Assembly (NCBI GenBank): GCA_944412495.1
Contig: CALYBL010000019.1
Location: 1-64,000, forward strand
Direction of reading: 5' to 3'
DNA: 64,000 nt
Origin: an uncultured Clostridia bacterium
GTDB taxonomy: Bacteria; Bacillota; Clostridia; Oscillospirales; Acutalibacteraceae
Part shown: positions 32,126-41,268 of the stretch, one piece after another
Layout of the letters: each line of letters opens with the position of its first letter
Position numbering within the stretch: the stretch's first letter is position 1
The notes under the pieces: model-generated
What the model was told of the DNA's origin: nothing
The model's input: the letters and a program-made list of their open reading frames with translations, nothing else
The model's database searches: none
Translations under genes and position numbers: made by a program

Positions 32126-34762
32126 ATGAGCAAGAAGTACGTTTACGACTTCAAAGAAGGCAACGGCAGTATGAGAGAGCTGCTGGGCGGCAAAGGTGCC
32201 AACCTTGCAGAAATGACTAATCTCGGCATGCCCGTTCCTCAGGGCTTTACCATCACTACGGAGGCATGCACTCAGTACTATGCCGACGGCGGGAAAATCA
32301 ACGATGAGATTATGGCAGAGGTCATGGAGCATATAAAGAGCCTTGAGAAGATATCCGGCAAGAAATTCGGCGACCTTGAAAATCCGCTGCTGGTTTCGGT
32401 CCGCTCCGGCGCGAGAGCCTCGATGCCCGGCATGATGGACACCATACTCAACCTCGGCCTTAACGATGAGGTCGTTGAGAGCTTTGCCAAAAAGACCGGC
32501 AATCCGCGCTTTGCATATGACTCCTACCGCCGCTTCATTCAGATGTACTCCGACGTTGTTATGGAAGTGGGCAAGAAATATTTTGAAAAGCTCATTGATG
32601 AGATGAAGGAGGCCAAGGGCGTTAAGCTCGACACCGAGCTGGATGCTGACGACCTCAAGAAGCTGGCTCAGATGTTCAAGGCCGAATACAAGGAGAAGAT
32701 AGGCGAAGACTTCCCGAGCGACCCCGTAGAGCAGCTTGTCGGCGCCATTAAGGCGGTTTTCCGTTCATGGGAGAATCCGCGCGCCATCTATTACAGAAGA
32801 ATGAACGACATTCCCTCAAGCTGGGGCACGGCCGTTAACGTACAGATGATGGTATTCGGCAACATGGGCAACACCTCCGGCACCGGCGTTGCGTTTTCGA
32901 GAAATCCGGCGACCGGCGAGGCAAAGCTTTACGGCGAATATCTCATGAACGCGCAGGGCGAGGACGTTGTCGCCGGCGTAAGGACTCCGCAGACGATAGA
33001 CCAGCTCAAGCAGGACAATCCGGAGGTCTACAAGCAGTTCTACGACATTGTGTACAAGCTTGAAAAGCATTATAAGGATATGCAGGATATGGAGTTTACC
33101 ATTGAAGAGGGCAAGCTGTATATGCTGCAGACAAGGAACGGTAAGCGCACTGCTGCTGCTGCTCTGAAGATAGCCTGCGACCTTGTGGACGAGGGCATGA
33201 TAACGCCGGAGCAGGCAGTCCTCATGATAGACCCCAAGCAGCTCGACGCTCTGCTCCACCCGCAGTTTGAGGCCGAGGCTCTTAAAAAGGCCGAGCCGAT
33301 AGGCGAGGCGCTGCCGGCATCCCCCGGTGCTGCCTGCGGCAAGGTGGTATTTACTGCCGAGGACGCGACCGACTGGGCGGTAAACAAGGGCGAAAAGGTC
33401 GTTCTTGTACGCCTTGAGACATCGCCGGAGGACATCGAGGGCATGCACTATGCCGAGGGTATACTGACCGTAAGAGGCGGCATGACAAGCCACGCCGCTG
33501 TTGTCGCGAGAGGCATGGGCACCTGCTGCGTGTCCGGCTGCGGAGCCATAAATATTGACGAGGAGAAAAAGGTATTCACGCTTGGCGGGAAAACCTTCCA
33601 CGAGGGCGATTATATATCAATCGACGGTTCAACCGGCAAAATTTACGGTGAGGCAATAAAGACTGTCGATGCCTCTATTTCCGGCGACTTCGGCCGCATA
33701 ATGGATTGGGCCGACAGCTTCCGCAGGCTTGAGGTAAGGACAAACGCCGATACTCCAAACGACGCAAAGAAAGCGTTTGAGTTCGGCGCCGAGGGCATAG
33801 GTCTCTGCCGCACCGAGCACATGTTCTTTGACGCTGACAGGATAGCCGCCATGCGCGAAATGATAGTTTCAAAGACGGTTGAACAGAGAAAGACTGCGCT
33901 TAACAAGCTGCTTCCGATGCAGAGAGGCGACTTTGAAGCGCTTTATGAGGCAATGGAGGGCAAGCCTGTCACAATCCGCTTCCTTGACCCGCCGCTGCAC
34001 GAATTCCTGCCGACCGATGAGGACGATATAATAGCGCTGGCCAAGGAGATGAGCATGGAGGTCTCTGACCTTAAAGCGGTTATAACCTCCCTGCACGAGT
34101 TCAACCCGATGATGGGACACAGAGGCTGCCGTCTGACCGTTTCATATCCGGAAATAGCCGAGATGCAGACTACCGCTGTTATTGAGGCCGCCATAAATGT
34201 CCAGAGCAGGCACCCCGACTGGAAGGTAATGCCTGAGATAATGATTCCGCTGGTAGGCGAGCTTAAAGAATTTGTATATGTAAAGGGTATAGTGACCTCC
34301 ACCGCGGACAAGCTCATTGCTGATAAAAAGGCCAATCTCACATATAAAGTCGGCACAATGATAGAAATACCGCGTGCCGCTCTGACAGCGGATGAGATAG
34401 CCAAAGAGGCAGATTTCTTCTGCTTCGGCACAAATGACCTCACTCAGATGACCTTCGGCTTCAGCCGCGACGATGCCGGCGCGTTCCTCAACTCCTACTA
34501 TGAGAAGAAGATATATGAAAACGACCCGTTTGCAAAGCTCGACCAGAAAGGCGTCGGCAAGCTGATGAGCATGGCTGTTGACCTCGGCCGCTCAGCCAAT
34601 TCCTCGCTGCACTGCGGAATCTGCGGTGAGCACGGCGGTGACCCAAGCTCTGTTGAATTCTGCAATGATATAGGTCTTGATTATGTCTCATGCTCGCCGT
34701 TCAGAGTGCCAATAGCAAGGCTTGCTGCGGCACAGGCTGCGATAAAGAGCAAGAAGGCCTAA
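32126..34762 (+). CDS. ppdK: Pyruvate, phosphate dikinase
   Basis: An 878-aa cytoplasmic enzyme interconverting pyruvate + ATP + Pi and PEP + AMP + PPi. The N-terminal ATP-grasp begins GGKGANLAEMTNLG. The swivelling domain has the catalytic His in GGMTSHAAVVARGMG. The C-terminal PEP-binding barrel has RTEHMFF, FFCFGTNDLTQM and the active-site Cys in LHCGICGEHGGD. In anaerobic Clostridia it commonly runs glycolytically with PPi or supplies PEP. With the PTS in the same window, which consumes PEP, and a pyrophosphatase at 50.2 kb, the local gene set touches PEP and PPi balance. The ATG follows AGGAGG and a strong terminator follows. Confidence 0.97.
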   Translation: MSKKYVYDFKEGNGSMRELLGGKGANLAEMTNLGMPVPQGFTITTEACTQYYADGGKINDEIMAEVMEHIKSLEKISGKKFGDLENPLLVSVRSGARASMPGMMDTILNLGLNDEVVESFAKKTGNPRFAYDSYRRFIQMYSDVVMEVGKKYFEKLIDEMKEAKGVKLDTELDADDLKKLAQMFKAEYKEKIGEDFPSDPVEQLVGAIKAVFRSWENPRAIYYRRMNDIPSSWGTAVNVQMMVFGNMGNTSGTGVAFSRNPATGEAKLYGEYLMNAQGEDVVAGVRTPQTIDQLKQDNPEVYKQFYDIVYKLEKHYKDMQDMEFTIEEGKLYMLQTRNGKRTAAAALKIACDLVDEGMITPEQAVLMIDPKQLDALLHPQFEAEALKKAEPIGEALPASPGAACGKVVFTAEDATDWAVNKGEKVVLVRLETSPEDIEGMHYAEGILTVRGGMTSHAAVVARGMGTCCVSGCGAINIDEEKKVFTLGGKTFHEGDYISIDGSTGKIYGEAIKTVDASISGDFGRIMDWADSFRRLEVRTNADTPNDAKKAFEFGAEGIGLCRTEHMFFDADRIAAMREMIVSKTVEQRKTALNKLLPMQRGDFEALYEAMEGKPVTIRFLDPPLHEFLPTDEDDIIALAKEMSMEVSDLKAVITSLHEFNPMMGHRGCRLTVSYPEIAEMQTTAVIEAAINVQSRHPDWKVMPEIMIPLVGELKEFVYVKGIVTSTADKLIADKKANLTYKVGTMIEIPRAALTADEIAKEADFFCFGTNDLTQMTFGFSRDDAGAFLNSYYEKKIYENDPFAKLDQKGVGKLMSMAVDLGRSANSSLHCGICGEHGGDPSSVEFCNDIGLDYVSCSPFRVPIARLAAAQAAIKSKKA

Positions 34763-34786
34763 AGCTTATAGATTTTTCAGATAATC

Positions 34787-34819
34787 AAAAGCGTACCATT
34801 ATTTTAATGGTACGCTTTT
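34787..34819 (+). terminator. Terminator of ppdK
   Basis: A perfect 15-bp inverted repeat, AAAAGCGTACCATTA / TAATGGTACGCTTTT, with a T-run. Confidence 0.92.
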
Positions 34820-34860
34820 TTATTGTCCGATAAGCTAAACATCCCGGCAGAATCGTTGGT

Positions 34861-35126
34861 GTCAGAAAAAGCTTTAGTATAGACTTAAAAGAAAAGCTTT
34901 TGAGAAGGGAAAGCATAAAAAACAGCAGGCAAACATTAATCAGCGGACTGCCGGTATCCGAATTAACCCGTTTATGGACGGCGGGGAGTGATATGACTGG
35001 CACTGTTGTGGGGAATCTCTTGGAAAGCCTCTTGAATGGCTAATCCGTTACACAGGCCTCTATGAAGGCACAGAAGCGGCAGAATTGACTCCCGAGGGTT
35101 TATTATATTGCATAAATCAGCATTGA
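34861..35126 (+). pseudogene. Possible gene remnant of unknown family
   Basis: Two adjacent plus-strand frames read like protein: from 34861 (RKSFSIDLKEKLLRRES to LLESLLNG, stop at 35041) and, in another frame from 35037, WLIRYTGLYEGTEAAELTPEG to a stop at 35124. A single frameshift would join them into ~90 aa. There is no start codon with a ribosome site. This may be chance; I name no family. Confidence 0.25.
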
Positions 35127-35193
35127 ATATAACGACGCATTACCAGAGCAATGCAAGCCTAAAATAACTATCAAATATAACTATAATGCATGG

Positions 35194-35949
35194 TCAATTT
35201 ATATCGTCGCTTCTTACGCACAAATTGCTCAACGCCGCGCTGTCTCCGCTGAAAACGTTAAGGTCGATATAGCTTTCATCGCCCACGTAGCCCTCCAGCC
35301 TGCCCTTGTCGCTGAATTGCCAGAAGGTCCAGTCCCTGCCGTCGGAGAGTGCCGGTGGTGTAAATACATTTCGTATCCATATGGGATAATCGCCGTATTC
35401 CCCGGCAATATACATGTTATAGGACCTTACTGTAGCATATATTATCGGCTTTGCGCCGTAATGCTTTTCAAGAGCTGTAAGCAGGGCGTTCAGCTCGCTC
35501 CTTACCTCTTCCCTGCCGGCGGGAGCAGAGCCATAATCTCCGTAAAATTCTATATCTACCACCGGCGGCAGCATATTTCCGGCGGGTGTGACGGAGGATA
35601 TAAAATTTTCCGCCTGCGACGCGCCCGGACTGTCATAGCTGAAAAAGTGATAGGCGCCTATATATAGGCCTGTCTGCTGAGCATTTTCCCAGTTTTCGTC
35701 AAATTCTGAGTCCTTATGCGTGCTGCCCTCAGTCGCTTTTATAAAGGCGAAGCTTATTCCCTGCTTGGACAGCACCTCCCAGTCAATCTCGCCCTGATAG
35801 CTGGAAACATCCACACCGCGCACGGGATACTTCTCTCTGGAAGGATTATTAAGCTTTAATATGCCGGTGCTAAACAGCATAAATAAGAGCACAAGCAGCA
35901 GTGCTGCTGCGATTATGGATATTATGCAGATTTTGGCTTTCACTTTCAC
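35194..35949 (-). CDS. Membrane-anchored GH25 lysozyme-like muramidase
   Basis: A ~251-aa protein starting at GTG (VKVKAKICII), chosen because GGTGG lies just before it; the longer frame upstream has no site. One N-terminal membrane segment (about residues 5-28) anchors it outside. The GH25 domain starts RGVDVSSYQGEIDW, with the catalytic carboxylates in VDVSSYQG and in PPVVDIEFYG. The C-terminal WTFWQFSDKG and YIDLNVFSG are family features. GH25 enzymes cleave the MurNAc-GlcNAc bond of peptidoglycan. It is likely involved in wall remodelling. Confidence 0.9.
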   Translation of the reverse strand: MKVKAKICIISIIAAALLLVLLFMLFSTGILKLNNPSREKYPVRGVDVSSYQGEIDWEVLSKQGISFAFIKATEGSTHKDSEFDENWENAQQTGLYIGAYHFFSYDSPGASQAENFISSVTPAGNMLPPVVDIEFYGDYGSAPAGREEVRSELNALLTALEKHYGAKPIIYATVRSYNMYIAGEYGDYPIWIRNVFTPPALSDGRDWTFWQFSDKGRLEGYVGDESYIDLNVFSGDSAALSNLCVRSDDIN

Positions 35950-36048
35950 AAAACCACCGCCAAGCAATTGATTTATCCGGCATATGCAGAGCCTTATCCG
36001 GATAAGAGTGTTTCTCTGCCTATATAAATTACAGCGGCATGGGGTCAC

Positions 36049-36367
36049 TTATCATAATCTATCCAAATAAAGCGGACGGATATGCAGGAGACAACTCGCG
36101 TCAGGCATTAGGCATTTGTACTTTATACAGCTGCAAATGATAGCCCAAAAAATATCCTGCTATATTTTGCCGCATATCCCTCAGTTGTGCAGGCTGCAGT
36201 TAAATAGACAGTAAAGCTAAGCTTTTTCGCCAGCTTTCTCTTTTCTGTGCCGTATAATGAATTACTGTATAAAACGCTAACAGCCGCTGAGAAAATCACA
36301 TAAAGCAAAATGGGGATATTGAACCCAATATCCCCTTATACTAAGTGCCAAGCAATTTTATAAAATA
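36049..36367. other. Intergenic region
   Basis: No gene is recognised apart from the terminator of the 49-aa peptide gene at the right end. Upstream signals of the GH25 gene must lie at the left end. Confidence 0.45.
36312..36335 (-). terminator. Terminator of the 49-aa membrane peptide gene
   Basis: A perfect 9-bp stem (GGGGATATT / AATATCCCC) lies about 30 nt after the stop, followed on the minus strand by ATTTTGCTTT. Confidence 0.7.
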
Positions 36368-36517
36368 TTAAAGGCAGTCCGGCTCGCAGTCGCACTCTAT
36401 ATAGTTGCCGTCCTTTTTAGAGCCAAGCAGTCTATGGACAAAATACGCCACCGCAGCTGATATAGAAATGACAGCGAGAATTACGGATACAAGAATACAT
36501 ACGTCACGGGTTTTCAT
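36368..36517 (-). CDS. 49-aa single-pass membrane peptide, unknown function
   Basis: A short gene with full expression signals: a TTGACA-17-TATTAT promoter, GGAG 6 nt before the ATG, and its own terminator. The product begins MKTRDVCILVSVILAV, has one membrane segment (about residues 6-28), a basic loop (HRLLGSKKDG) and an acidic Cys-rich end with CDCEPDCL. The N-terminal RD and tail Cys pairs suggest a conserved small membrane protein. I do not know its function. It lies just after the cardiolipin synthase gene but has its own promoter. Confidence 0.75.
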   Translation of the reverse strand: MKTRDVCILVSVILAVISISAAVAYFVHRLLGSKKDGNYIECDCEPDCL

Positions 36518-36602
36518 ATAAAGCTCCATTTCTCCAGCGGATAAATTTTGTCTGTACTCATTACGCTGGAATAAAGTACAGAAAATTTCTTTTACATAAC
36601 CA

Positions 36603-36631
36603 ATAATACCAGCAAACTATATAAATGTCAA
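36603..36631 (-). promoter_or_regulatory. Sigma-A promoter of the 49-aa peptide gene
   Basis: -35 TTGACA (36631-36626), 17-bp spacer, extended -10 TGGTATTAT (hexamer 36608-36603). It starts directly after the cardiolipin synthase stop codon. Confidence 0.8.
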
Positions 36632-38179
36632 TTACAAAAAGGGCGCAAACATTTTAAGAACAAACTGCTTTGCCTTCATAATAAACGGGCGTTTGCGCCA
36701 TTTGTCCAGCTTTATTTCCTCGCATTGTGACATAATTTCACATATATCGTCACGCACGGAATACACTGCACTGTCGTCATATATCCACACACCGCATTCA
36801 AAGTGAAAATAGAAGCTGCGGTAATCCATGTTCACGCTGCCGACAGTAGCGATGCAGTCATCACAGACGAACAGCTTTGAATGTATAAAGCCGGGAGTGT
36901 ATTCATACACCCTTATCCCGTTTCTTACAAGCTCGTCGTAATTCGACTGTGTTACCGGATGCACATACCACTTATCCCACATCTTCGGCGTTATGATTCT
37001 GACATCCACGCCGGAGCCGGCAGCCATGCACAGCGCCGACATCACTTCATTATCAAGTATAAGATACGGCGAGGTTATATATACGTATTTGTCAGCGTTG
37101 TTGATAATGTGCAGATAAATGCCCTTGGCAGGGTTCTGTGAATTGAGGGGGCCGTCACAGTAAGGCTGAACATACCCACGTCCGGCATATGTATCAGCAC
37201 TTCCCGGCACCGGACGGTAAAGCGTATAATCAACAGCCTTTTTGGTAATAAAGCTCCACATCGAAAGGAACATGACCGCAAAGCTGTACGCCGCATCGCC
37301 GGTAATGAATACCGCGCAGTCCATCCAATAGCCGAAGCGCGTTATATAATTTACATATTCGTCAGCTATGTTTATGCCGCCCGTCATCGCCACTTTGCCG
37401 TCAACAACCACTATCTTGCGGTGATTGCGGTTGTTCATAAACAAGTCAACCGACGGCCTTATCGGATTGAACACCGATACCTTTATTCCCTCGGAGCGAA
37501 GCCCCTTGACAAAGCCGGCATACTGCTTGTTTATGGAGCCGAAATCATCGAAAATGATACGTACGTCCACGCCCATAAGCGCCTTTTTCCTGAGAATAGA
37601 GTGTATCTTATTCCACATCTCACCCTGAGCAAGTATGAAAAACTCAATAAATATATACTGCTTTGCCTTTTCAAGCTCCTCAAGCAGACGCGGAAAAGCG
37701 TTCTCTCCCGGTGAATAATAGTCAGTCCTGCAGCCGCTATATGCCGGATATCCGCTCGTGTTGAGCAGAAAGCTCGACTGCCGCCTCGCCTCTCCCGATG
37801 GCATGCCCGATATATCGGATTTTTGTATATCGGATTTTAATGCGGCTCTGGCGCGGACGTCAATCTTTTTAAATTTCTTTTTTTTACGCACAAGCGGCAG
37901 ATTAGTACCGTAAAAAAGATAAAAAATAGCGCCGAACGGCGGAAAAAGCAGTATAAATATAATCCAGTTGAGCTTAAAGCTCGGGTTGCCGCCCCGGTTT
38001 AGCGCAAGCAATACCATAACCACACTCAGTACCTGCAGTATGGTATAAATAAATAAGAATTTTCTTGACAAAACGATAATGCAGGTGATAAAAAATGCCA
38101 GCTGCAGGAGTATCATAAAGGCGAGTATTATATATTTCCATGGTATGGATAAACCGCGTTTCCTTTTGCTCATTGCCAC
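36632..38179 (-). CDS. cls: Cardiolipin synthase, phospholipase D family
   Basis: A 515-aa membrane enzyme that condenses two phosphatidylglycerols into cardiolipin. Two N-terminal membrane segments and a hairpin (residues ~15-95) precede two PLD domains, with HxKxxxxD motifs NRNHRKIVVVDGKVAMTGG and IHSKLFVCDDCIATVGSVNMD. The length matches Firmicute ClsA. pgsA, which supplies the PG precursor pathway, is also in the window. It is followed by its own small-peptide gene and preceded by a lipoprotein gene 23 bp away. Confidence 0.94.
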   Translation of the reverse strand: MAMSKRKRGLSIPWKYIILAFMILLQLAFFITCIIVLSRKFLFIYTILQVLSVVMVLLALNRGGNPSFKLNWIIFILLFPPFGAIFYLFYGTNLPLVRKKKKFKKIDVRARAALKSDIQKSDISGMPSGEARRQSSFLLNTSGYPAYSGCRTDYYSPGENAFPRLLEELEKAKQYIFIEFFILAQGEMWNKIHSILRKKALMGVDVRIIFDDFGSINKQYAGFVKGLRSEGIKVSVFNPIRPSVDLFMNNRNHRKIVVVDGKVAMTGGINIADEYVNYITRFGYWMDCAVFITGDAAYSFAVMFLSMWSFITKKAVDYTLYRPVPGSADTYAGRGYVQPYCDGPLNSQNPAKGIYLHIINNADKYVYITSPYLILDNEVMSALCMAAGSGVDVRIITPKMWDKWYVHPVTQSNYDELVRNGIRVYEYTPGFIHSKLFVCDDCIATVGSVNMDYRSFYFHFECGVWIYDDSAVYSVRDDICEIMSQCEEIKLDKWRKRPFIMKAKQFVLKMFAPFL

Positions 38180-38202
38180 TCTCCAAATTAATCAGTATAG
38201 CC

Positions 38203-39093
38203 TTACAGCCAGTCGGGGGCATCTATCGATATTTTTCCGTTTATATCGTTTATTTGTGTATATATCTGCACAGTGCCGCTGTATTCCCTGTACCCTGTAT
38301 CATAGTAAAAGTTTACGTTTATGCTTTCACTTGTAAGATATCCGTCATTATTTATATTTGCAGTGACTACATATGCCGTCATTCTTATATCTTCATAATT
38401 TAGAGAGGATATCATTTCTTCAACCTCAGCCTTCATGCTGGAGGGGTCAAGGGTAAATATGAGCTTAAGGCCGCTGTCGTCGGACGAGCTGTCAAGATTA
38501 ATGACGTTGCCTTTATCAAAATAGTTGATATAGCTCATTAAATCCTCCGTTCCGCTTCCTGTCGGCTCGGATGTAATTTCACCGGAAGAGGATGACTGAT
38601 AGGGAGAGGTACGATTATAGGTAGTCTCTCCATCAGAATATTTATCCGTAAAAACAGACTCGCTTATCTGGGCATTGCTATCATAAACAAATTTTGAAAG
38701 CTGTGAACGAAAATACACGCTTTCGCCATCCCTGACCTCGCTGATGCCGTAGGTTAAATTAAATTCAGCTACACCCGAAATTACAATTACCGCTTCAGAT
38801 TCCGCACTGAAGCCGCTAATTTCTAAAAAACCGTCTAACGCCGAGCTGTATTTTTCATATGCCTCGTTTATATCATGTGAGCTTACCTCCGTCGTACTCT
38901 GCACCTGAGATGCCGTACTATACTCAGTTATCTTGCTTTCATCCTGCGGCGCAAGAGCAGAGGAAAGATAGTCACTCAGTGTCTCCGGCACAGTATCGCT
39001 GCTGTCGCTTGTATAGACCGGCGTCGAGCATGAGGTCAGCAGAATTATCAGAAATAAAACAGCCAAGCGTTGCAAATACATTTTCATCTTCAT
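38203..39093 (-). CDS. Putative lipoprotein, unknown function
   Basis: A 296-aa protein with a lipoprotein signal peptide: basic start, hydrophobic core LAVLFLIILL and lipobox LTSC near residue 22. A Ser/Thr/Asp-rich linker follows, then a beta-rich domain with alternating strands (SEAVIVISGVAEFNLTYGI; VTANINNDGYLTSESINVNF). The organisation resembles the many Firmicute lipoproteins with LppX/DUF6612-like beta folds, but the match is too weak to name. It probably lies on the outer face of the membrane. The gene runs into cls, 23 bp downstream. Confidence 0.7.
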   Translation of the reverse strand: MKMKMYLQRLAVLFLIILLTSCSTPVYTSDSSDTVPETLSDYLSSALAPQDESKITEYSTASQVQSTTEVSSHDINEAYEKYSSALDGFLEISGFSAESEAVIVISGVAEFNLTYGISEVRDGESVYFRSQLSKFVYDSNAQISESVFTDKYSDGETTYNRTSPYQSSSSGEITSEPTGSGTEDLMSYINYFDKGNVINLDSSSDDSGLKLIFTLDPSSMKAEVEEMISSLNYEDIRMTAYVVTANINNDGYLTSESINVNFYYDTGYREYSGTVQIYTQINDINGKISIDAPDWL

Positions 39094-39190
39094 AAAAATA
39101 TTCCTTAAAGCAATGATATATTTATTATAATATATTATTGTCTAAAAAGCAAAGCTATATATAACGATTGTGAAATAACAAAAGCAAAAA

Positions 39191-39213
39191 GGCCTCCGTC
39201 AAATACGGAGGCC
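39191..39213 (-). terminator. Terminator of the G5/3D protein gene
   Basis: A perfect 9-bp stem, GGCCTCCGT / ACGGAGGCC, is followed on the minus strand by TTTTTGCTTTTG. Confidence 0.88.
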
Positions 39214-39227
39214 ATAAAGCCATATAA

Positions 39228-40385
39228 TTACAAAACATAAATCTCGACATTTCTTACGCCGAATTCAATGCATTCCTCATAGGTGTTAAAGAACAGGTCG
39301 ACCGCAATCTTGCCGCTCTTTGTAAATCCGCCGGTATCCTCTGCAACGGCATAGCCATACACTATAGACCCGTCGGACGTTATTATATAGAGCTCGGTGC
39401 CGTAAGGAATAATATCGGGGTCAACGGCTACATATCCGACCTGCGCGCGCTTGCCGGTAGCGGTAAAGCCGCCGTCGCGCGGGCTGTAAGCAGTAGCCTT
39501 GCCGGTTATAAGCTTTTTATAATTGACCGGCCGGCCGTTTGCGTCAAGCTCAATAGGATTGCTGGGCGTAAGCTTGGATATGGTGTTTACAGAACTTGAG
39601 GCAGAAGTGCTTCCCTCAGCAACGGCACCCGACGAAGACTGAGTTTTATTATCTTCATTGGATTCGGGCTCTGCGGCAACCTCCTTAACAGGCTCCGGTT
39701 CTTTTGTCCCAATTATAGTTTTTTCATGAACCACGTCCTGAAGTATGGTCTCGCTAACGACATTGGATTCCACAATCTCGCCGTTGACTACCTTCTGGCG
39801 GTAGGTAAGCTCTTTTATGCCGTCTACTCCTTCTGAAACGGTCTGCGTCTCTCCCTTGTCAAGCGTGGCAGAATATTCAGTGGTGGTGTCGTACTCAATA
39901 ACAATATTTTCTGTGACATACTGGTAATCCACGCTGTCGTAGGTTATCTGCGTGCCGTCGGATACGGCAGAATTTACATCCATGTTTACCGCATCGTCCG
40001 TACTGTAATCAATGCCGGCCTTCGTCAATGCGTCAAGCACTGTTCCGCCCGTCATCTTTACGGTTATAATATTATCGCTTGTGAGTATCTGTACATAAAA
40101 CGCACGGTTTATCTGCATCGTGCCCTTGCCGCCGCTTATGCCGGAATATATTATTTCGTCATCAGCGGACACTGTAATGCCTGCCTTTTCAAGAAGATAC
40201 GATACATCGTCTCTTGAGGTCCTTACGCTGTAGGTCTTGTCACCGTCCGTGATGGTGACCACGCTGCTGCTGAATGTTACCAGTGTTACAGATATGGCAA
40301 AAATAAGCGATAATACAGCTACTGAGAAAAGTCTTTTGCACCACAGAGGGTAGCTGGAAATTTTCTCTCTTATTTTCGTTATCAA
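39228..40385 (-). CDS. G5- and 3D-domain cell-wall protein (YabE/RpfB-like)
   Basis: A 385-aa exported protein. An N-terminal membrane segment (about 18-38) is followed by two ubiquitin-like DUF348 modules (SVRTSRDDVSYLLEKAGI; ITVKMTGGTVLDALTKAGI), a G5 domain (about 160-235, KGETQTVSEGVDG), a Ser/Glu linker, and a C-terminal 3D domain with its Asp residues in VAVDPDIIPYGT, AEDTGG and GKIAVDLFF. The 3D domain is the MltA-type lytic transglycosylase-like fold seen in YabE and YocH, and the protein is likely a wall lytic enzyme. Translation starts at TTG (MITKIREK) with GGAG 8 nt upstream. Confidence 0.92.
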   Translation of the reverse strand: MITKIREKISSYPLWCKRLFSVAVLSLIFAISVTLVTFSSSVVTITDGDKTYSVRTSRDDVSYLLEKAGITVSADDEIIYSGISGGKGTMQINRAFYVQILTSDNIITVKMTGGTVLDALTKAGIDYSTDDAVNMDVNSAVSDGTQITYDSVDYQYVTENIVIEYDTTTEYSATLDKGETQTVSEGVDGIKELTYRQKVVNGEIVESNVVSETILQDVVHEKTIIGTKEPEPVKEVAAEPESNEDNKTQSSSGAVAEGSTSASSSVNTISKLTPSNPIELDANGRPVNYKKLITGKATAYSPRDGGFTATGKRAQVGYVAVDPDIIPYGTELYIITSDGSIVYGYAVAEDTGGFTKSGKIAVDLFFNTYEECIEFGVRNVEIYVL

Positions 40386-41268
40386 TCAAACAACTCCTTA
40401 AATCAATCTTTAGAATTAACTGCCATAAAAAGGCAGCTTGGCCTGTTGCCAATATTTTTGGGACTTTATCTAAATTATATTCATCGGCTTAAAAAGTGTC
40501 AACTTTGTAACCATTATTACTTTTGTGTAATATTGATAAAGGAAAACTCCCTCAAGGTTACATAAAATATTACAAGTTTGTAATTTTTAGCCCTGAAAAT
40601 TGATTTACAAGAGTTATGGAAACCAATGGTTTGTATAATCTGCTGAATTTGAGAATGAATTGTGGAAAAAGCGGCTGTTATTCTGTATAGAACAGAACAA
40701 CGCCGCAGTATAGCTACGTTTTTATGGATTAAAATCAGTCGAATAAAACAGCTGAGAAAATTCTCGTTTATGTTGGTGAAAGTCCGCGCGCAAGTATTGA
40801 TACGCCCCTTAAAATTGCTGTCAAAATCATAAATCTGTAAATTTATGTCAATACTTAAGCTGTAAAACATGCTATAATGATATGTATAATTTCTGCATGG
40901 AAATGCCGTGTACCCATTCCTGAGTTAATCTGCCGGTGTATGCTGACTATTTTCTGCTGCTGACTATTTATTGAAAATAAAGGTGCTGAGGCGGATTTTA
41001 ATTATAGCAATTAAATTGGTTATTTATATGTATAATTATTATATCTTCGCCGCTCGTATCAATATGTATAACGCCGCAGCTAAGGCGAGCGGCAGGCGAC
41101 CGCTATTGACAAAATATGCTAACTATATTAAAATGTGGTTTGATTTATGTGGTCAGGCTTTTCCTGAATTTATGCGGCTGTATTATGTTTTGCCTTCTAA
41201 ATTTACAGGAAAAGTTATTTTTTGTAGGGAAGAAATAAAATTTTTATGTCGTGTACCGGAGGATAAAT
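40386..41268. other. Large AT-rich intergenic region before the glycan cassette
   Basis: About 880 bp between divergent genes. A plus-strand frame near 40971-41276 has no ribosome site and an odd composition and is not credible. TATAAT-like elements occur, e.g. at 40873-40878, but without a good -35. It probably contains the promoter and long leader of the polysaccharide cassette and the promoter of the G5/3D gene. Confidence 0.5.

Noticed and set aside
32816..33601. A 261-aa minus-strand open frame
   Set aside because: Antisense of ppdK; its length comes from the codon bias of that gene.
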